Shown one piece after another: positions 1 through 8,653 of a DNA stretch of 64,000 nucleotides. This stretch comes from an uncultured Collinsella sp. GTDB lineage: Bacteria > Actinomycetota > Coriobacteriia > Coriobacteriales > Coriobacteriaceae. The position numbers and the translations under genes are program-made. The notes below the pieces were generated by a model, which saw only the letters and a list, made by a program, of their open reading frames with translations, was not told the origin of the DNA and made no database searches. The stretch spans positions 8,913-72,912 of the forward strand of contig CATWSG010000007.1 in the NCBI GenBank assembly GCA_958353395.1. Direction: 5' to 3'. The stretch's first letter is position 1; each line of letters opens with the position of its first letter.

Positions 1-1453
1 TCTTGGAAAAGCCGATGTTGCTCGTAAAGAAGATGACCGTCTCAGAGAAGTACACGGTATTGCCCTGGCCATCGGTCAGGCGTCCATCTTCGAGGATCTG
101 CAGGAACTTGTCCATAATGCTCGGCGCGGCCTTCTCGATCTCATCGAAAAGAACCACCGAGAACGGATTGGCCTTGACCGCATTGGTAAGCTGACCGCCC
201 TCGGCATAGCCCACGTATCCCGGAGGAGCGCCAAAGAGCTTTTGATCGGAGTTCTCGGCACCGTACTCGGACATATCAAAACGCAGCATGCTGCGCTCAT
301 CGCCAAAGAGGAGCTCCGTAATGGCCTTAACGATCTCAGTCTTACCGGTACCAGTGGGACCGCTCAAAAACAGGACGCCTTTGGGCTTGGAACCAGACGA
401 ATGGGTGGCACCCGAAAGGCCCATGACGGAGCGCTTGAGCACGGTGACGGCCTTCTCGACGGCCTCGTCCTGGCCCTTCACGCGGCGTTTGATCTTTGCC
501 TCGGGATCCTCTTCGAGCTTCTCGAACATCTGCTGCCATTTGTTCTCGCGAAAACCGTACTTATATACATCGACGAGCTTGGGAAGGATGGCATCGATGG
601 AAGCCTCGGGGTTTTGCATATCGCGCTGATACATGCGCTGCAGGCCCTCGAGCTCCTTAACGCTCATGCCGTCGGTGGTATCGATAAAGCGACGCACCGC
701 GCGGTCATCGGAATCGGACAGCGCCTCACCAAAGCCAAACTTACTCTGAATATAGGCTTCGCGCATGTCGCGGTCGGGATGCGGCAGCGTGATGGTGCGC
801 AAGAAGGGGTTCTCCTCGATAAACCACACGGGCAGGTTGCGCACGTTATCCGTTACCAGAATGAGCGTGTTGACAGCCGTGCGGTTAATAAGGCGTGCTT
901 TGCTGGCGCCAAGGTACAAGTTGAGGAAAAACTGCGTCTCGTCGGGCATAAGGCCGGTCGAAGATGCAAGCAGGCGCGACGCCATGTTGACGATCACACA
1001 AAGCGGCTTGGCCTCGGTGCCGCCATCGGGGTTGTCATTGTATTTAAGGCGCAACATAGAGCGGATAACCTCGCCGTATGATGGCAGGCTCGACTGCTCG
1101 GTGGCATATGCTTGGCGACCATCGGCGATGCAGGCGTTCGCCTCCATCATGCGGTCGTCGTTCTTGGAAGCCTCGTCATGAGCCAGCGACACCAGACGCT
1201 TGCAATCGACGTTGCCCATGCTGCTCGAAAACAGCTGGATGGGATCGAAATATGCCACGTTGTACTCAACTGAGCCATTGGCGTCTTCAAAAAGGCCGCG
1301 CACGACCTCGGCAAGCTCCGAGAACTGAAGGCTGCCGTCAACCACATCGGGATACTTGTCGTTCACGTTGCCCTCAAGGATAAAGAGGCTCTTCACTCCT
1401 TTAAAGTTGAGCATCTCGCGCTGCCAGGATTGACGCTCGAAATCAGTTGCCAT
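1..1453 (-). CDS. ClpB-like AAA+ ATPase, 3' end beyond window
   Basis: 484 codons are visible and the gene runs off the left edge. Start ATG follows AGGAGG with good spacing, 3 bp after the upstream gene. Residues about 1-285 look like a degenerate AAA module: no Walker A is visible, but a sensor-like stretch (LILVTDN, then ENPFLRTITLP) is. From about residue 330 it matches the second ATPase domain of ClpA/ClpB: RVKGQDEAV, Walker A GPTGTGKT at 365-372, GAPPGYVGY pore region, Walker B VVLFDEIEKA. Hsp100 proteins of this type are hexameric protein-remodelling ATPases. No Clp_N domain is seen, so it is not ordinary ClpB. Last gene of the operon in view, so it probably works with the FHA and radical-SAM proteins. 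Substrate unknown. Confidence 0.85.
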   Translation of the reverse strand, partial: MATDFERQSWQREMLNFKGVKSLFILEGNVNDKYPDVVDGSLQFSELAEVVRGLFEDANGSVEYNVAYFDPIQLFSSSMGNVDCKRLVSLAHDEASKNDDRMMEANACIADGRQAYATEQSSLPSYGEVIRSMLRLKYNDNPDGGTEAKPLCVIVNMASRLLASSTGLMPDETQFFLNLYLGASKARLINRTAVNTLILVTDNVRNLPVWFIEENPFLRTITLPHPDRDMREAYIQSKFGFGEALSDSDDRAVRRFIDTTDGMSVKELEGLQRMYQRDMQNPEASIDAILPKLVDVYKYGFRENKWQQMFEKLEEDPEAKIKRRVKGQDEAVEKAVTVLKRSVMGLSGATHSSGSKPKGVLFLSGPTGTGKTEIVKAITELLFGDERSMLRFDMSEYGAENSDQKLFGAPPGYVGYAEGGQLTNAVKANPFSVVLFDEIEKAAPSIMDKFLQILEDGRLTDGQGNTVYFSETVIFFTSNIGFSK

Positions 1454-1456
1454 GTG

Positions 1457-2053
1457 TTATACCTCCTTGGCAGAAAAATCATGGTGGTAACGGTCGGCAA
1501 TACCAACGGTGATAACCGTGCCGTCCTGGACATAGTTTTGAAGCTGACGAGGCTGTTGAAGATACTGGTCGTAATCATCGTGTGGGCGGTCGCTCAGGTA
1601 GATTACGCGCTGGTTAGTCGAGCCGCGCAGCGCACAATCGGGCACGTTGAGCTCGTCTACGTACGGACCGTCAATCAGCACATCGATAAGAGACTTAAGC
1701 GTCTCCCACGTATCCGCACCGATCACCTGCGGCAACTCTTCGAGCGTAAATCCGGTGTAAACGAGAATGTCATCGTAAGCGCAGCGGATCGTTGCCAGTA
1801 GCTTCACGAGCTCTGATACCTGCTCGAGCGGATCTCCACCCGAAACCGTCAGCCGATGTACGCCGTGCTCGCGCGCGGTATCGAGCAACATCTGCGCAAG
1901 CTCATCAACATCGATATCCTGCTCGGGCAGCTGGTTGCGCCATTGGGGCGAAATACATCCGGCACAACGCTTTGAACAACCAGCGGTCCAGACAACAATA
2001 CGTTCTCCCGGACCCAGCGAGACGACGGGGGCAAGCACATGGCTAACGAACAT
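1457..2053 (-). CDS. Small radical-SAM / 4Fe-4S protein, NrdG-activase-like
   Basis: 198 aa. The start is the ATG at 2053, preceded by GAGGATTACGCCG, giving an 11-bp overlap with the upstream FHA gene. An upstream extension to 2239 is open but lies inside that gene. Residues 26-33 read CSKRCAGC, the CxxxCxxC cluster motif of radical-SAM enzymes. SGGDPL follows at the GGE-like SAM-binding position. Size and motifs resemble activating enzymes such as NrdG or the PFL activase, but no glycyl-radical partner is in view. It is translationally coupled between FHA and AAA+ genes, which is unusual for an NrdG. Role unknown: it may modify a protein of this island. Confidence 0.75.
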   Translation of the reverse strand: MFVSHVLAPVVSLGPGERIVVWTAGCSKRCAGCISPQWRNQLPEQDIDVDELAQMLLDTAREHGVHRLTVSGGDPLEQVSELVKLLATIRCAYDDILVYTGFTLEELPQVIGADTWETLKSLIDVLIDGPYVDELNVPDCALRGSTNQRVIYLSDRPHDDYDQYLQQPRQLQNYVQDGTVITVGIADRYHHDFSAKEV

Positions 2054-3059
2054 CGGCGTAATCCTCGCCCGGATCGAGTGTACGGTACACGGCCGAGATA
2101 CGTGCAAGCGAGCAACCGCATTCCTCACAGCCATCCCCAACCTTTGCACGCTCATCAGCAACGAGATGCAAACGACCGCACTCGGGGCACTCGACAAACC
2201 AGCCCTCGACACCCGCAGACCCACCAGCAGCAGAAACAACCGGTGCCGCAGCAGACGCGGGCTGAGGCGCAGACCAAGCCCGGGTCTGCACGGGTTGCGC
2301 CGCAGGCGGTTCCTCCACAGTAACCGTCAGACGCAATTGGGCAAATTCGCCAGACGCAGCCGGAATGAGTAGCGTATCGCCGGTATGAATCGGCTGGGCC
2401 ACGCCGGGAACCAAGTTGAGGATCTGGCCGCCACGCATAAGAGCCGTTCCGTTATTGGACCCCTCATCGGCAACCATCCATGTGCCCCGCTCAAAACGAA
2501 CGCTGGCATGCTGCCGGGACATGGCAAAGTTCGAAGCCATAGAAGGAAACGCGTTGCGTCCAAGCACGGCAGCGTCCGTGAGACGAAGCTGCTCACCCAT
2601 TACTGGATCGGCAAGCGTAAGCGCGGGAGCCGCGGGAGTAGCTGCAGCATTCGCCATGGGTTGCGGCGCGGGCTGCGGCATTGACGCAGGCGTCGGCCGT
2701 GGCATCGGCGCAGGCGTCGGCTGCGGCGCAGGAACCGGAGCAGGTTGCGGAACGGGCATGGGGGTAGGCTGCGGCGTGGGAGCAGGAGCAGCCTGATGTG
2801 CCTGCTCGGGTGCGGGACGCTGAGGCCGCGAAGCACTGTCCATCGATGATGTTGCAGGGTAGACGGCGGGAGCCGGACGCTCAGCGACCGCGGCGGCAAA
2901 GCCGAACGCTGAGGCGACTGGCGCCTCGGGTGCCGAGACCGCGGGTGCAGGGGCCGAAGGCGCGGGGGCCGCACCAGCGGGACGCGGCGTCCCACAGTCC
3001 TCGCACATATCGCGGGCATCATCGTTCATAAGACCACAGATAGGGCATTCCCATGTCAT
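2043..3059 (-). CDS. FHA-domain protein with RanBP2-type zinc finger
   Basis: 338 aa. The N-terminus (W3, C5, C8, N12, C19, C22) fits a RanBP2-type zinc finger. A Pro/Ala/Gln-rich linker of about 120 residues with repeated PxP units follows. A FHA domain lies at about 150-250 (GRNAF, SRQHAS, NNGT), and a second four-cysteine ribbon (CPECG, CEECGC) at about 290-318. FHA domains bind phosphothreonine, so this is a likely reader for the kinases of the island. The RBS GAGG overlaps the stop of the upstream gene, indicating translational coupling. Probably cytoplasmic. Exact role unknown. Confidence 0.8.
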   Translation of the reverse strand: MTWECPICGLMNDDARDMCEDCGTPRPAGAAPAPSAPAPAVSAPEAPVASAFGFAAAVAERPAPAVYPATSSMDSASRPQRPAPEQAHQAAPAPTPQPTPMPVPQPAPVPAPQPTPAPMPRPTPASMPQPAPQPMANAAATPAAPALTLADPVMGEQLRLTDAAVLGRNAFPSMASNFAMSRQHASVRFERGTWMVADEGSNNGTALMRGGQILNLVPGVAQPIHTGDTLLIPAASGEFAQLRLTVTVEEPPAAQPVQTRAWSAPQPASAAAPVVSAAGGSAGVEGWFVECPECGRLHLVADERAKVGDGCEECGCSLARISAVYRTLDPGEDYADVR

Positions 3060-3062
3060 GGT

Positions 3063-4538
3063 TTACCTCATTTCCCTCTGCTTGAGTTGACTTGCTTGAC
3101 GGCGATTACGCAGACGACGTTCCGCATCTGCGGAAGGTGTGGGCGGCACGTAATCGTGCGGGTGAATCTCGACGGCGGTCTGAGGATCAGCGGGTCGAAC
3201 AAAATGGCCGGGGGCGTCGGATGCGACAACAACGCCGCGTTCTTTAAGGTCTTCCTTAAACTGCTGGTAAAAATCGCAGAACTCAACTTGGTCCTGAACG
3301 ACTTTGTCGACCGTCGCTTGATCTTGGGCCTTCATATCTTTGATGACGGTGGGATTAACCGGATCTTCCGAAAACTCGGATGGATCGGCCTCGACAACTC
3401 GCATCACAAGCTGCTGTTCGTGCGACCCTTTAAGGACGGCAACCGCCTTGCGCTTGTTCGTGTCGAAGATAAGGCGCCATGGCTTGCCAGACCCATCCAT
3501 AACCGCATAACGGACAACGTCAGCCCCGTGTTCGGCCATAACCTCATTAACACAGCGCTCGATGTATTCGTCTTTAGCCGCCGAGGCAAGCGCAGCGTCT
3601 GCGGCATCCACGGCAGCGTACAAATCCTCAATCTCATGAGGCCGTCTGAGCACCGTCGGACGATGGTAGCGTTCATTAAGAAGGTCAACGCGCAGTCGGT
3701 ATGCTTCATACTGCTCATGAAGCTCGTTCGACTCATGCTGGGCACTCTTCATCACATGCTCGAAGTCCTTGAGAATCTTCATGGCGGCAAGGCGTTGCTC
3801 CTCGCTCGAATCTGGACCAAGCGCGTTAAACGAGGCGCGGGCGGTCTCGAATTTTGCACCCAGGCGATTTCGCAGTGCTATGTCGAGCACCTCATCCTGC
3901 ACAAGCGGGATGATGCGCGCCGTCCACTCCTCAAACGCGCGAGCTGCGTCCTCAAAGGAACCCGTCGAGGAGTTTGCGGCGGTATCCGCGATATGTAGGA
4001 GCGCTTTCTCAAGATCGATGGAACCGTCGCGAGCAATGTCGTAATCGATTGCCTTTAGCAATCCTTGGGCCCTGAGCTTTTCGGACGTCTGCGCGGCATC
4101 GATACGGCTCTGGCTCATCTCTGCCCTGCGATGGGTATGAGCATCGAAAGTTAACGTCGGAATCAAAGTGTGAAGCGTCGCCGCCAGCTGAGCCAACGCC
4201 GACTCAGTTCGAATCCGCGTCACCGTGCCTCGACCCATGACGATCTCTTCGCCCACAAGCGGTCCCGTCACGTTTTTCCTCGAATATTCGTCAATCACGC
4301 TATCCAACGCGGCGCGCGTCGACTCATCCATATCGGGAAACTCGAGGAGTATCTGCGATTTGATGTCCAATAGCCCATGCCTATAGTCCTTAACGGCATT
4401 TTCTGCCTCGGCCTTCTCCGCCTCTATGCGCAACGCCGCTGCCCCGGCAACAATTGCAGCGGGGGCCAATGGCACTGCCAGCGGTGAAGTGGCTATTCCG
4501 GCAGCGACTACAAAATTATCTCCCACCGAGCCGCTCAT
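3063..4538 (-). CDS. Unknown coiled-coil protein, first gene of FHA/AAA operon
   Basis: 491 aa; family not recognised. ATG at 4538 chosen because AGGG lies 9 nt upstream; a GTG at 4544 is too close to it. The N-terminus has a hydrophobic Ala-rich segment (about residues 10-35) that could be a membrane anchor or amphipathic helix. The rest is charged and helical with coiled-coil character. Near 345-385 is a more globular stretch (KPWRLIFDTNKRKAVAVLKG). It leads an operon with the FHA, radical-SAM and AAA+ genes (gaps of a few bases or overlaps). It is divergent from a kinase gene, with paired palindromes between them. Confidence 0.7.
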   Translation of the reverse strand: MSGSVGDNFVVAAGIATSPLAVPLAPAAIVAGAAALRIEAEKAEAENAVKDYRHGLLDIKSQILLEFPDMDESTRAALDSVIDEYSRKNVTGPLVGEEIVMGRGTVTRIRTESALAQLAATLHTLIPTLTFDAHTHRRAEMSQSRIDAAQTSEKLRAQGLLKAIDYDIARDGSIDLEKALLHIADTAANSSTGSFEDAARAFEEWTARIIPLVQDEVLDIALRNRLGAKFETARASFNALGPDSSEEQRLAAMKILKDFEHVMKSAQHESNELHEQYEAYRLRVDLLNERYHRPTVLRRPHEIEDLYAAVDAADAALASAAKDEYIERCVNEVMAEHGADVVRYAVMDGSGKPWRLIFDTNKRKAVAVLKGSHEQQLVMRVVEADPSEFSEDPVNPTVIKDMKAQDQATVDKVVQDQVEFCDFYQQFKEDLKERGVVVASDAPGHFVRPADPQTAVEIHPHDYVPPTPSADAERRLRNRRQASQLKQREMR

Positions 4539-4623
4539 TATCACGTTCCCTTCTTCATGGATAACGGGGCCATCCCGGTCATCAAGCGTCTTTCCTACAT
4601 CTTTCTACCGCCGCTTTGCGCGA

Positions 4624-4676
4624 TTCTGTTGCGCAACATTGGCGAGCGGCGGATTTGTCAATGTTGCGCAACAGAA
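4624..4676. promoter_or_regulatory. Paired 18-bp palindromic sites between divergent genes
   Basis: TTCTGTTGCGCAACATTG at 4624-4641 and its exact reverse complement CAATGTTGCGCAACAGAA at 4659-4676 face each other, centres 35 bp apart. They lie between the divergent FHA operon and kinase gene. Each contains the 12-bp palindrome TGTTGCGCAACA or its close variant. The same 18-mer recurs at 11061-11078 and the core at 7428-7437. Outer CCGCCG/CGGCGG arms make the whole block a larger inverted repeat. Likely binding sites for a dimeric regulator; the regulator is not identified. Confidence 0.6.
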
Positions 4677-4727
4677 GGCGGCGGCAAGCGCATATCCTGC
4701 TAATGGAAGAAAGGATGAAAGCGCGCC

Positions 4728-5975
4728 ATGACCGGATCTTACGAAGAAGTTCGCCTCGTCAAGTTTCATACGCCAGCACTGCTCTCCGAGCGCGAGCAGG
4801 CTGCGGCACGGCGTCGCTTTTGTACGCTTCTCGTTCCGCCGCAAAAGGGCGGCTTTGGCGGCAACGCCTATGTCCGCCGCGTCCAGAGCGGCGATCGCGC
4901 TTTTGAGCTCGCGCTTAAGATGCCGCGCCCCGATGCCCAGCCCGAGCAAGAACAGCTCAACCGAGAAACTTTGGAAGAGGAGTACCGCACGCTCTCCGTC
5001 GTATCCAACCTAAGGGGTTTTCCCGATGTCTATGGTTTTGGCTACACGGCAGACAGAACCCCGGCGCTGCTCATGGAATGGGTTGACGGCGTCTCGCTTC
5101 TTGATGCGCGTCCAGCCCTGAGCGATGGCGCTGAAACCTGCCCCGGTGATATCGTTGCCGCGCTGGGCCTGAGCGTACTCAAGATCATCTTGTCCACGCA
5201 ATCGCTCGACACGCCCTTTGTTCACCGCGACCTCTCCATGCGCAACATCATGCTGCGTCACGATCGCATCCCGCTCGAGGAGCAGGTGTCGAGCGGCTAT
5301 TTTGACATCTGCCTGATCGATATGGGCAGTGCAAAACTCGTTAAGCCCGATTTTTCCTTTACCGTCGACGTCAACGCTTTTCGCGGCGCCACGCCGGCAT
5401 ACGCGGCACCCGAAATGCTGGAGCGGTTTAAGGCCGACCCCGGCGCGCGCGACAACCCCGCCGTCGACATCTATGCGCTGGGAAGCATCCTCTACGAGCT
5501 TTATTGCGGACATGCCCCCCTTGAGGCAGAGCTCAGGCGCTCTGGAGACCACGCGCGCCTCAAGCGCGCCGTGCAGCCGCAACCCCTTGCGCCCGCAACT
5601 CCCCGCGAGCAGGGCTTGGTCAACGCGATTATGGCTTGTTTGGCAGTCTCGCAAGACGCACGCCCTTCGGCAAATGAACTCGCGGCGCGCCTTGAGCCTT
5701 TCGCCCGTACGGGTGCCCCGCGAAAGCACCGGCCCGTGGCGGATCGCGGCAGCGCTACCGTGCGGGTGGATGCCGCCGTCCCCACCCGCACGGTTGCACA
5801 GGCGCAGCCCGCGCCTCGGCCAACCCCATCCACCGAGACGGTCCGCAGCGCCGAGTCCATGCGTCGCGCACGCCTTGCCGTCAAACGTCAACGCTCGATG
5901 GCACTCACGATGGTGATTGTTGCCCTGGTAGCAATCGTGGTTATACTCTTCCTCGCATCTGCCGGCATACTTTAG
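4728..5975 (+). CDS. Membrane-anchored Ser/Thr protein kinase (paralogue 1)
   Basis: 415 aa. The kinase fold is recognisable: candidate VAIK-like lysine in ALKMP, catalytic loop HRDLSMRN (D168, N173), metal-binding DMG (D198) in place of DFG, and an activation-segment end YAAPEM. The usual glycine loop is not obvious (GGFGG). A Pro/Thr-rich linker follows, then one C-terminal membrane helix at about 391-412 (MVIVALVAIVVILFL). The kinase would therefore be cytoplasmic and tail-anchored, unlike PknB types with extracellular sensors. Likely phosphorylates the FHA-binding partners of the island. The putative paired operator lies about 50-100 bp upstream. Clearly paralogous to the kinase at 8654-10738. 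Confidence 0.85.
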   Translation: MTGSYEEVRLVKFHTPALLSEREQAAARRRFCTLLVPPQKGGFGGNAYVRRVQSGDRAFELALKMPRPDAQPEQEQLNRETLEEEYRTLSVVSNLRGFPDVYGFGYTADRTPALLMEWVDGVSLLDARPALSDGAETCPGDIVAALGLSVLKIILSTQSLDTPFVHRDLSMRNIMLRHDRIPLEEQVSSGYFDICLIDMGSAKLVKPDFSFTVDVNAFRGATPAYAAPEMLERFKADPGARDNPAVDIYALGSILYELYCGHAPLEAELRRSGDHARLKRAVQPQPLAPATPREQGLVNAIMACLAVSQDARPSANELAARLEPFARTGAPRKHRPVADRGSATVRVDAAVPTRTVAQAQPAPRPTPSTETVRSAESMRRARLAVKRQRSMALTMVIVALVAIVVILFLASAGIL

Positions 5976-6019
5976 CCGGCAGTAAAAACCAAGTCAGCAA
6001 ATAGACCCATTTGCAAAAA

Positions 6020-6063
6020 GCGGTGGCGGGCGCAACTCTCAATAAAGCCGCGCCCGCCACCGC
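6020..6063. terminator. Strong hairpin between convergent genes
   Basis: A 14-bp perfect stem (GCGGTGGCGGGCGC and its complement) with a 16-nt loop lies between the convergent kinase and zinc-ribbon genes. AAAAAG precedes it, so it has a short U tract when read on the minus strand. Probably a bidirectional terminator. Confidence 0.65.
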
Positions 6064-6095
6064 CGCCATGCATCGCACGCTGACAATACGAGGTA

Positions 6096-7340
6096 CTAGG
6101 AAATCATAAGCTCAAAGGAATCCGTGATGCGCGTTCCCATATTAACGGCGCCGTCTCCCGATTCGACTGTGGTATTCAGGTAGTACTTGCCGTTCTTCTT
6201 TTTAGGTACACCCGTAACCGTAAGGTCGCAGCCGTCCTCCTCGACGGGAAGCGAAAACTCAAAACCCTTGTTCCTAACAAACGAACTGGTGACATCCGTG
6301 TAGGTGCGATAGTCGTCACCATCGGATTGCGCGACGTTTTTTTCGGCGTTGTAGGTATCGTGGGCATGCAGCGTGGCCGAGATGTCTGCAACCACTTCGC
6401 CGGAATCGCTGATGCTCTTAAACACAATCACAAGGTCGTTTTTGCTCGCGCCGTAGCAAGTATGGCCCCAAGAGTTGCCCGTCTCCTTAAGTGCTCCGCG
6501 CCACGTGGTGTTGGCAAAGGTCGTGGGTTTATCGATGTTGAGCTTCGCTGTGCTACCAGAGGTCGTGGTGGTCGACGAGGTCGCATTGCCCGTCGTGGAG
6601 GAGTCCTCGGCATCGGAGCTGGCGTCCTCGCCGTTCTTGCTTGCGGTCTTGAGCTCCGCCTTAGCATCCTTAAGGTCGGACTTTGTCTGATCGAGCTCGT
6701 CTTGCGTTTTTGTGAGTTCGTCCTTGGAAGATTCAAGCTGCTTCTTGAGCTTTTGAATCTGCTCCGTATTTTGCGGATGAGCCAAACCATATGAGTAGCC
6801 CGCCCAGCCGGTTCCCGCGCACAAGGCGGCAACGACAATAACGCCGGCGGCTATGGCGGGCGCATACGACTTGCCCAGGCGCTTGCGTGCCAGCTTGTAC
6901 TCGGCCTTGGCCGTCTTGAGGCTCTCGCGGTCCTGCTCGAGCTGCTCTTCCTCACTGAGCGGCGTAGAACCAAAATCGGCATGGCAGGCAGACTCAGTTT
7001 CCACGTCCTCGATCGTAGTGCCAAAGTCTGACAAGGGATCGACTACACGCGTGGCGTCCGAATCGGATTCGGGCACAGCGGGCTCAAACGCGCCGGGTGC
7101 CGCTACCGGCTGCTCGTCTGCTTTCGAGGCAGCATCCGCCTTAGGCAACTCCACCGTCGCCGCCGTAGCGGCCTCGCCGTCGCGCCAAGAAAAGGCAGGG
7201 CTCTGTGACACGGTCTGGGGCGTAGTATAGGGATCTTCGGAAACAGGCGCAGTCGACGAGGGCACGGCAAGAGGCGATCCACACTCAGAGCAAAAACTAG
7301 CGTCATCGGGCAACAATGCACCGCAATAAGGGCATTCCAT
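6096..7340 (-). CDS. Zinc-ribbon membrane protein with coiled coil and external domain
   Basis: 414 aa. Residues 1-25 form a zinc ribbon (CPYCG then CSECG). An acidic low-complexity stretch follows, then a transmembrane helix at about 158-182 (PAIAAGVIVVAALCAG), a coiled coil at about 190-240 and a Ser/Thr-rich linker. A C-terminal globular domain (about 275-414) would be extracellular. The architecture suggests a sensor or scaffold joining a cytoplasmic zinc ribbon to an outside domain. It lies between two kinases and a FHA protein and its Thr-rich cytoplasmic segment could be a substrate, which is inference. Start supported by AGAGG. Confidence 0.75.
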   Translation of the reverse strand: MECPYCGALLPDDASFCSECGSPLAVPSSTAPVSEDPYTTPQTVSQSPAFSWRDGEAATAATVELPKADAASKADEQPVAAPGAFEPAVPESDSDATRVVDPLSDFGTTIEDVETESACHADFGSTPLSEEEQLEQDRESLKTAKAEYKLARKRLGKSYAPAIAAGVIVVAALCAGTGWAGYSYGLAHPQNTEQIQKLKKQLESSKDELTKTQDELDQTKSDLKDAKAELKTASKNGEDASSDAEDSSTTGNATSSTTTTSGSTAKLNIDKPTTFANTTWRGALKETGNSWGHTCYGASKNDLVIVFKSISDSGEVVADISATLHAHDTYNAEKNVAQSDGDDYRTYTDVTSSFVRNKGFEFSLPVEEDGCDLTVTGVPKKKNGKYYLNTTVESGDGAVNMGTRITDSFELMIS

Positions 7341-7400
7341 AGGGCACGACCTCTCAAAATGTGTCGTTTGCAGCCATCCTGCAACTTGGCGTATCTGCCC

Positions 7401-7437
7401 TATAATGTCTCAATAGTTATACAAAGCGTTGCGCAAC
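7401..7437 (+). promoter_or_regulatory. Possible promoter with GTTGCGCAAC site
   Basis: TATAAT at 7401-7406, with a weak -35 (CTGCAA) 16 bp upstream, precedes the FHA gene. The palindrome GTTGCGCAAC at 7428-7437 lies just downstream, where a bound protein could block transcription. It shares the core of the sites at 4624-4676 and 11061-11078 but not their flanks. Confidence 0.4.
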
Positions 7438-7520
7438 ATTTTTCGAGTCGGTACGCTTTGAGCGTAGCCATTTCCTATCATGTTTGCAGTACGTCATTAA
7501 AGTTATCTGGGGAGGCAGCC

Positions 7521-8483
7521 ATGGCGGCGGAAACACCGTGCTCGGTCCTCTACAACGACATCCGATCGTTCGGCGGTCTCAAGCATCTCGAGATTGCGCG
7601 AATGCTCATTAACGGCAATTCGTATACAGGCAGTACCCTGCTCGACAAATGCTCTACCAACCGCTCGTACCTCACTCGCTACATCGTCCACCGCGAGCCC
7701 GATCAGTGTGCGCCAGGTATCTACAATGACCTTACCGTCTCCACACTCAACCTTGCTGCCGCCATTAGCAACAAGCTCGGCGGAGGCGATCGCGCCTATC
7801 AGGAAATATCCGAGCATTACAGCGGCCCGGCGGCCCAAGGCATGATGTCGGTTCTCGCCGATTATGACCTTGACGACCGCCTCTACGCCAATGCCTTGGG
7901 GCGTATCAACAGCTCCGATGACCACGGCCCCCGCGAAAAAAGCACGCTCTTCTTGATGCTCTTTGTGGCAACGGGCGCACTTGCCGACCCCGTTCAAGGC
8001 GTGGCCACCGTCGAGCGCTTTTGCGACAGCAAGACGGGCGGGCACTTTGGCACCACCGAAACTACCGTCGGACGTGGCTTTATGGGCAGCCTGGAGCAGC
8101 CGCGCACCGTCGCCCCCAACCTCGGTCTGCTCAGGACACATGCCGACAACTGCGTCGACATGCAAATCCATCCCCTCACACGCGATCCGCGCGGCACCGT
8201 GATTGGTTCTTTGCCCAAAACCTCGCCCAGCATCACCGATGTGGGCGCCGACGCATCGCGTGAGCATCTTCGCATTTGGCTTGAGGGTGAGCACTGGTAC
8301 GCCCAGGGCCTTGGATCGACCAACGGCACGGTGCTCGAATCGGGTGCAGGCGACGGCGATACCGTAATCGAGCCGCCCCGCGACCAACGAGAACCCGGCA
8401 AAGTCTATCCCCCCGTGGAAATCGCCAACAGTGACAGACTTCATTTGGGTCTCTATACAACGTTTCTCGTTATTGTGGACTAG
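7521..8483 (+). CDS. FHA-domain protein with novel N-terminal region
   Basis: 320 aa. The ATG at 7521 follows GGGGAGGCAGCC; the upstream open frame to 7359 overlaps the promoter and is not used. The C-terminus (about 226-320) is a divergent FHA domain (GADASREHLRIW, GLGSTNGTVL). The first 225 residues are not recognised; they contain many Asp, Tyr and Leu residues and repeated short helices. Likely a phosphothreonine reader for the neighbouring kinases. It points the same way as the kinase at 8654 and lies 170 bp upstream of it. Confidence 0.75.
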   Translation: MAAETPCSVLYNDIRSFGGLKHLEIARMLINGNSYTGSTLLDKCSTNRSYLTRYIVHREPDQCAPGIYNDLTVSTLNLAAAISNKLGGGDRAYQEISEHYSGPAAQGMMSVLADYDLDDRLYANALGRINSSDDHGPREKSTLFLMLFVATGALADPVQGVATVERFCDSKTGGHFGTTETTVGRGFMGSLEQPRTVAPNLGLLRTHADNCVDMQIHPLTRDPRGTVIGSLPKTSPSITDVGADASREHLRIWLEGEHWYAQGLGSTNGTVLESGAGDGDTVIEPPRDQREPGKVYPPVEIANSDRLHLGLYTTFLVIVD

Positions 8484-8653
8484 CGCGTAGAGACGTGGGA
8501 AACAGGTGTCACTCGTCTTATATCATTTACGTTGCGCGCTGCACTATAAATAGCAATACGAGTCAGCTTATCGGCGAACACGTCTATCATGGGCTTTAAT
8601 CGATAATCGCGTTCTCGGCGTGAGCACGCGGCCCCACCAAATGAAGGAACGTC

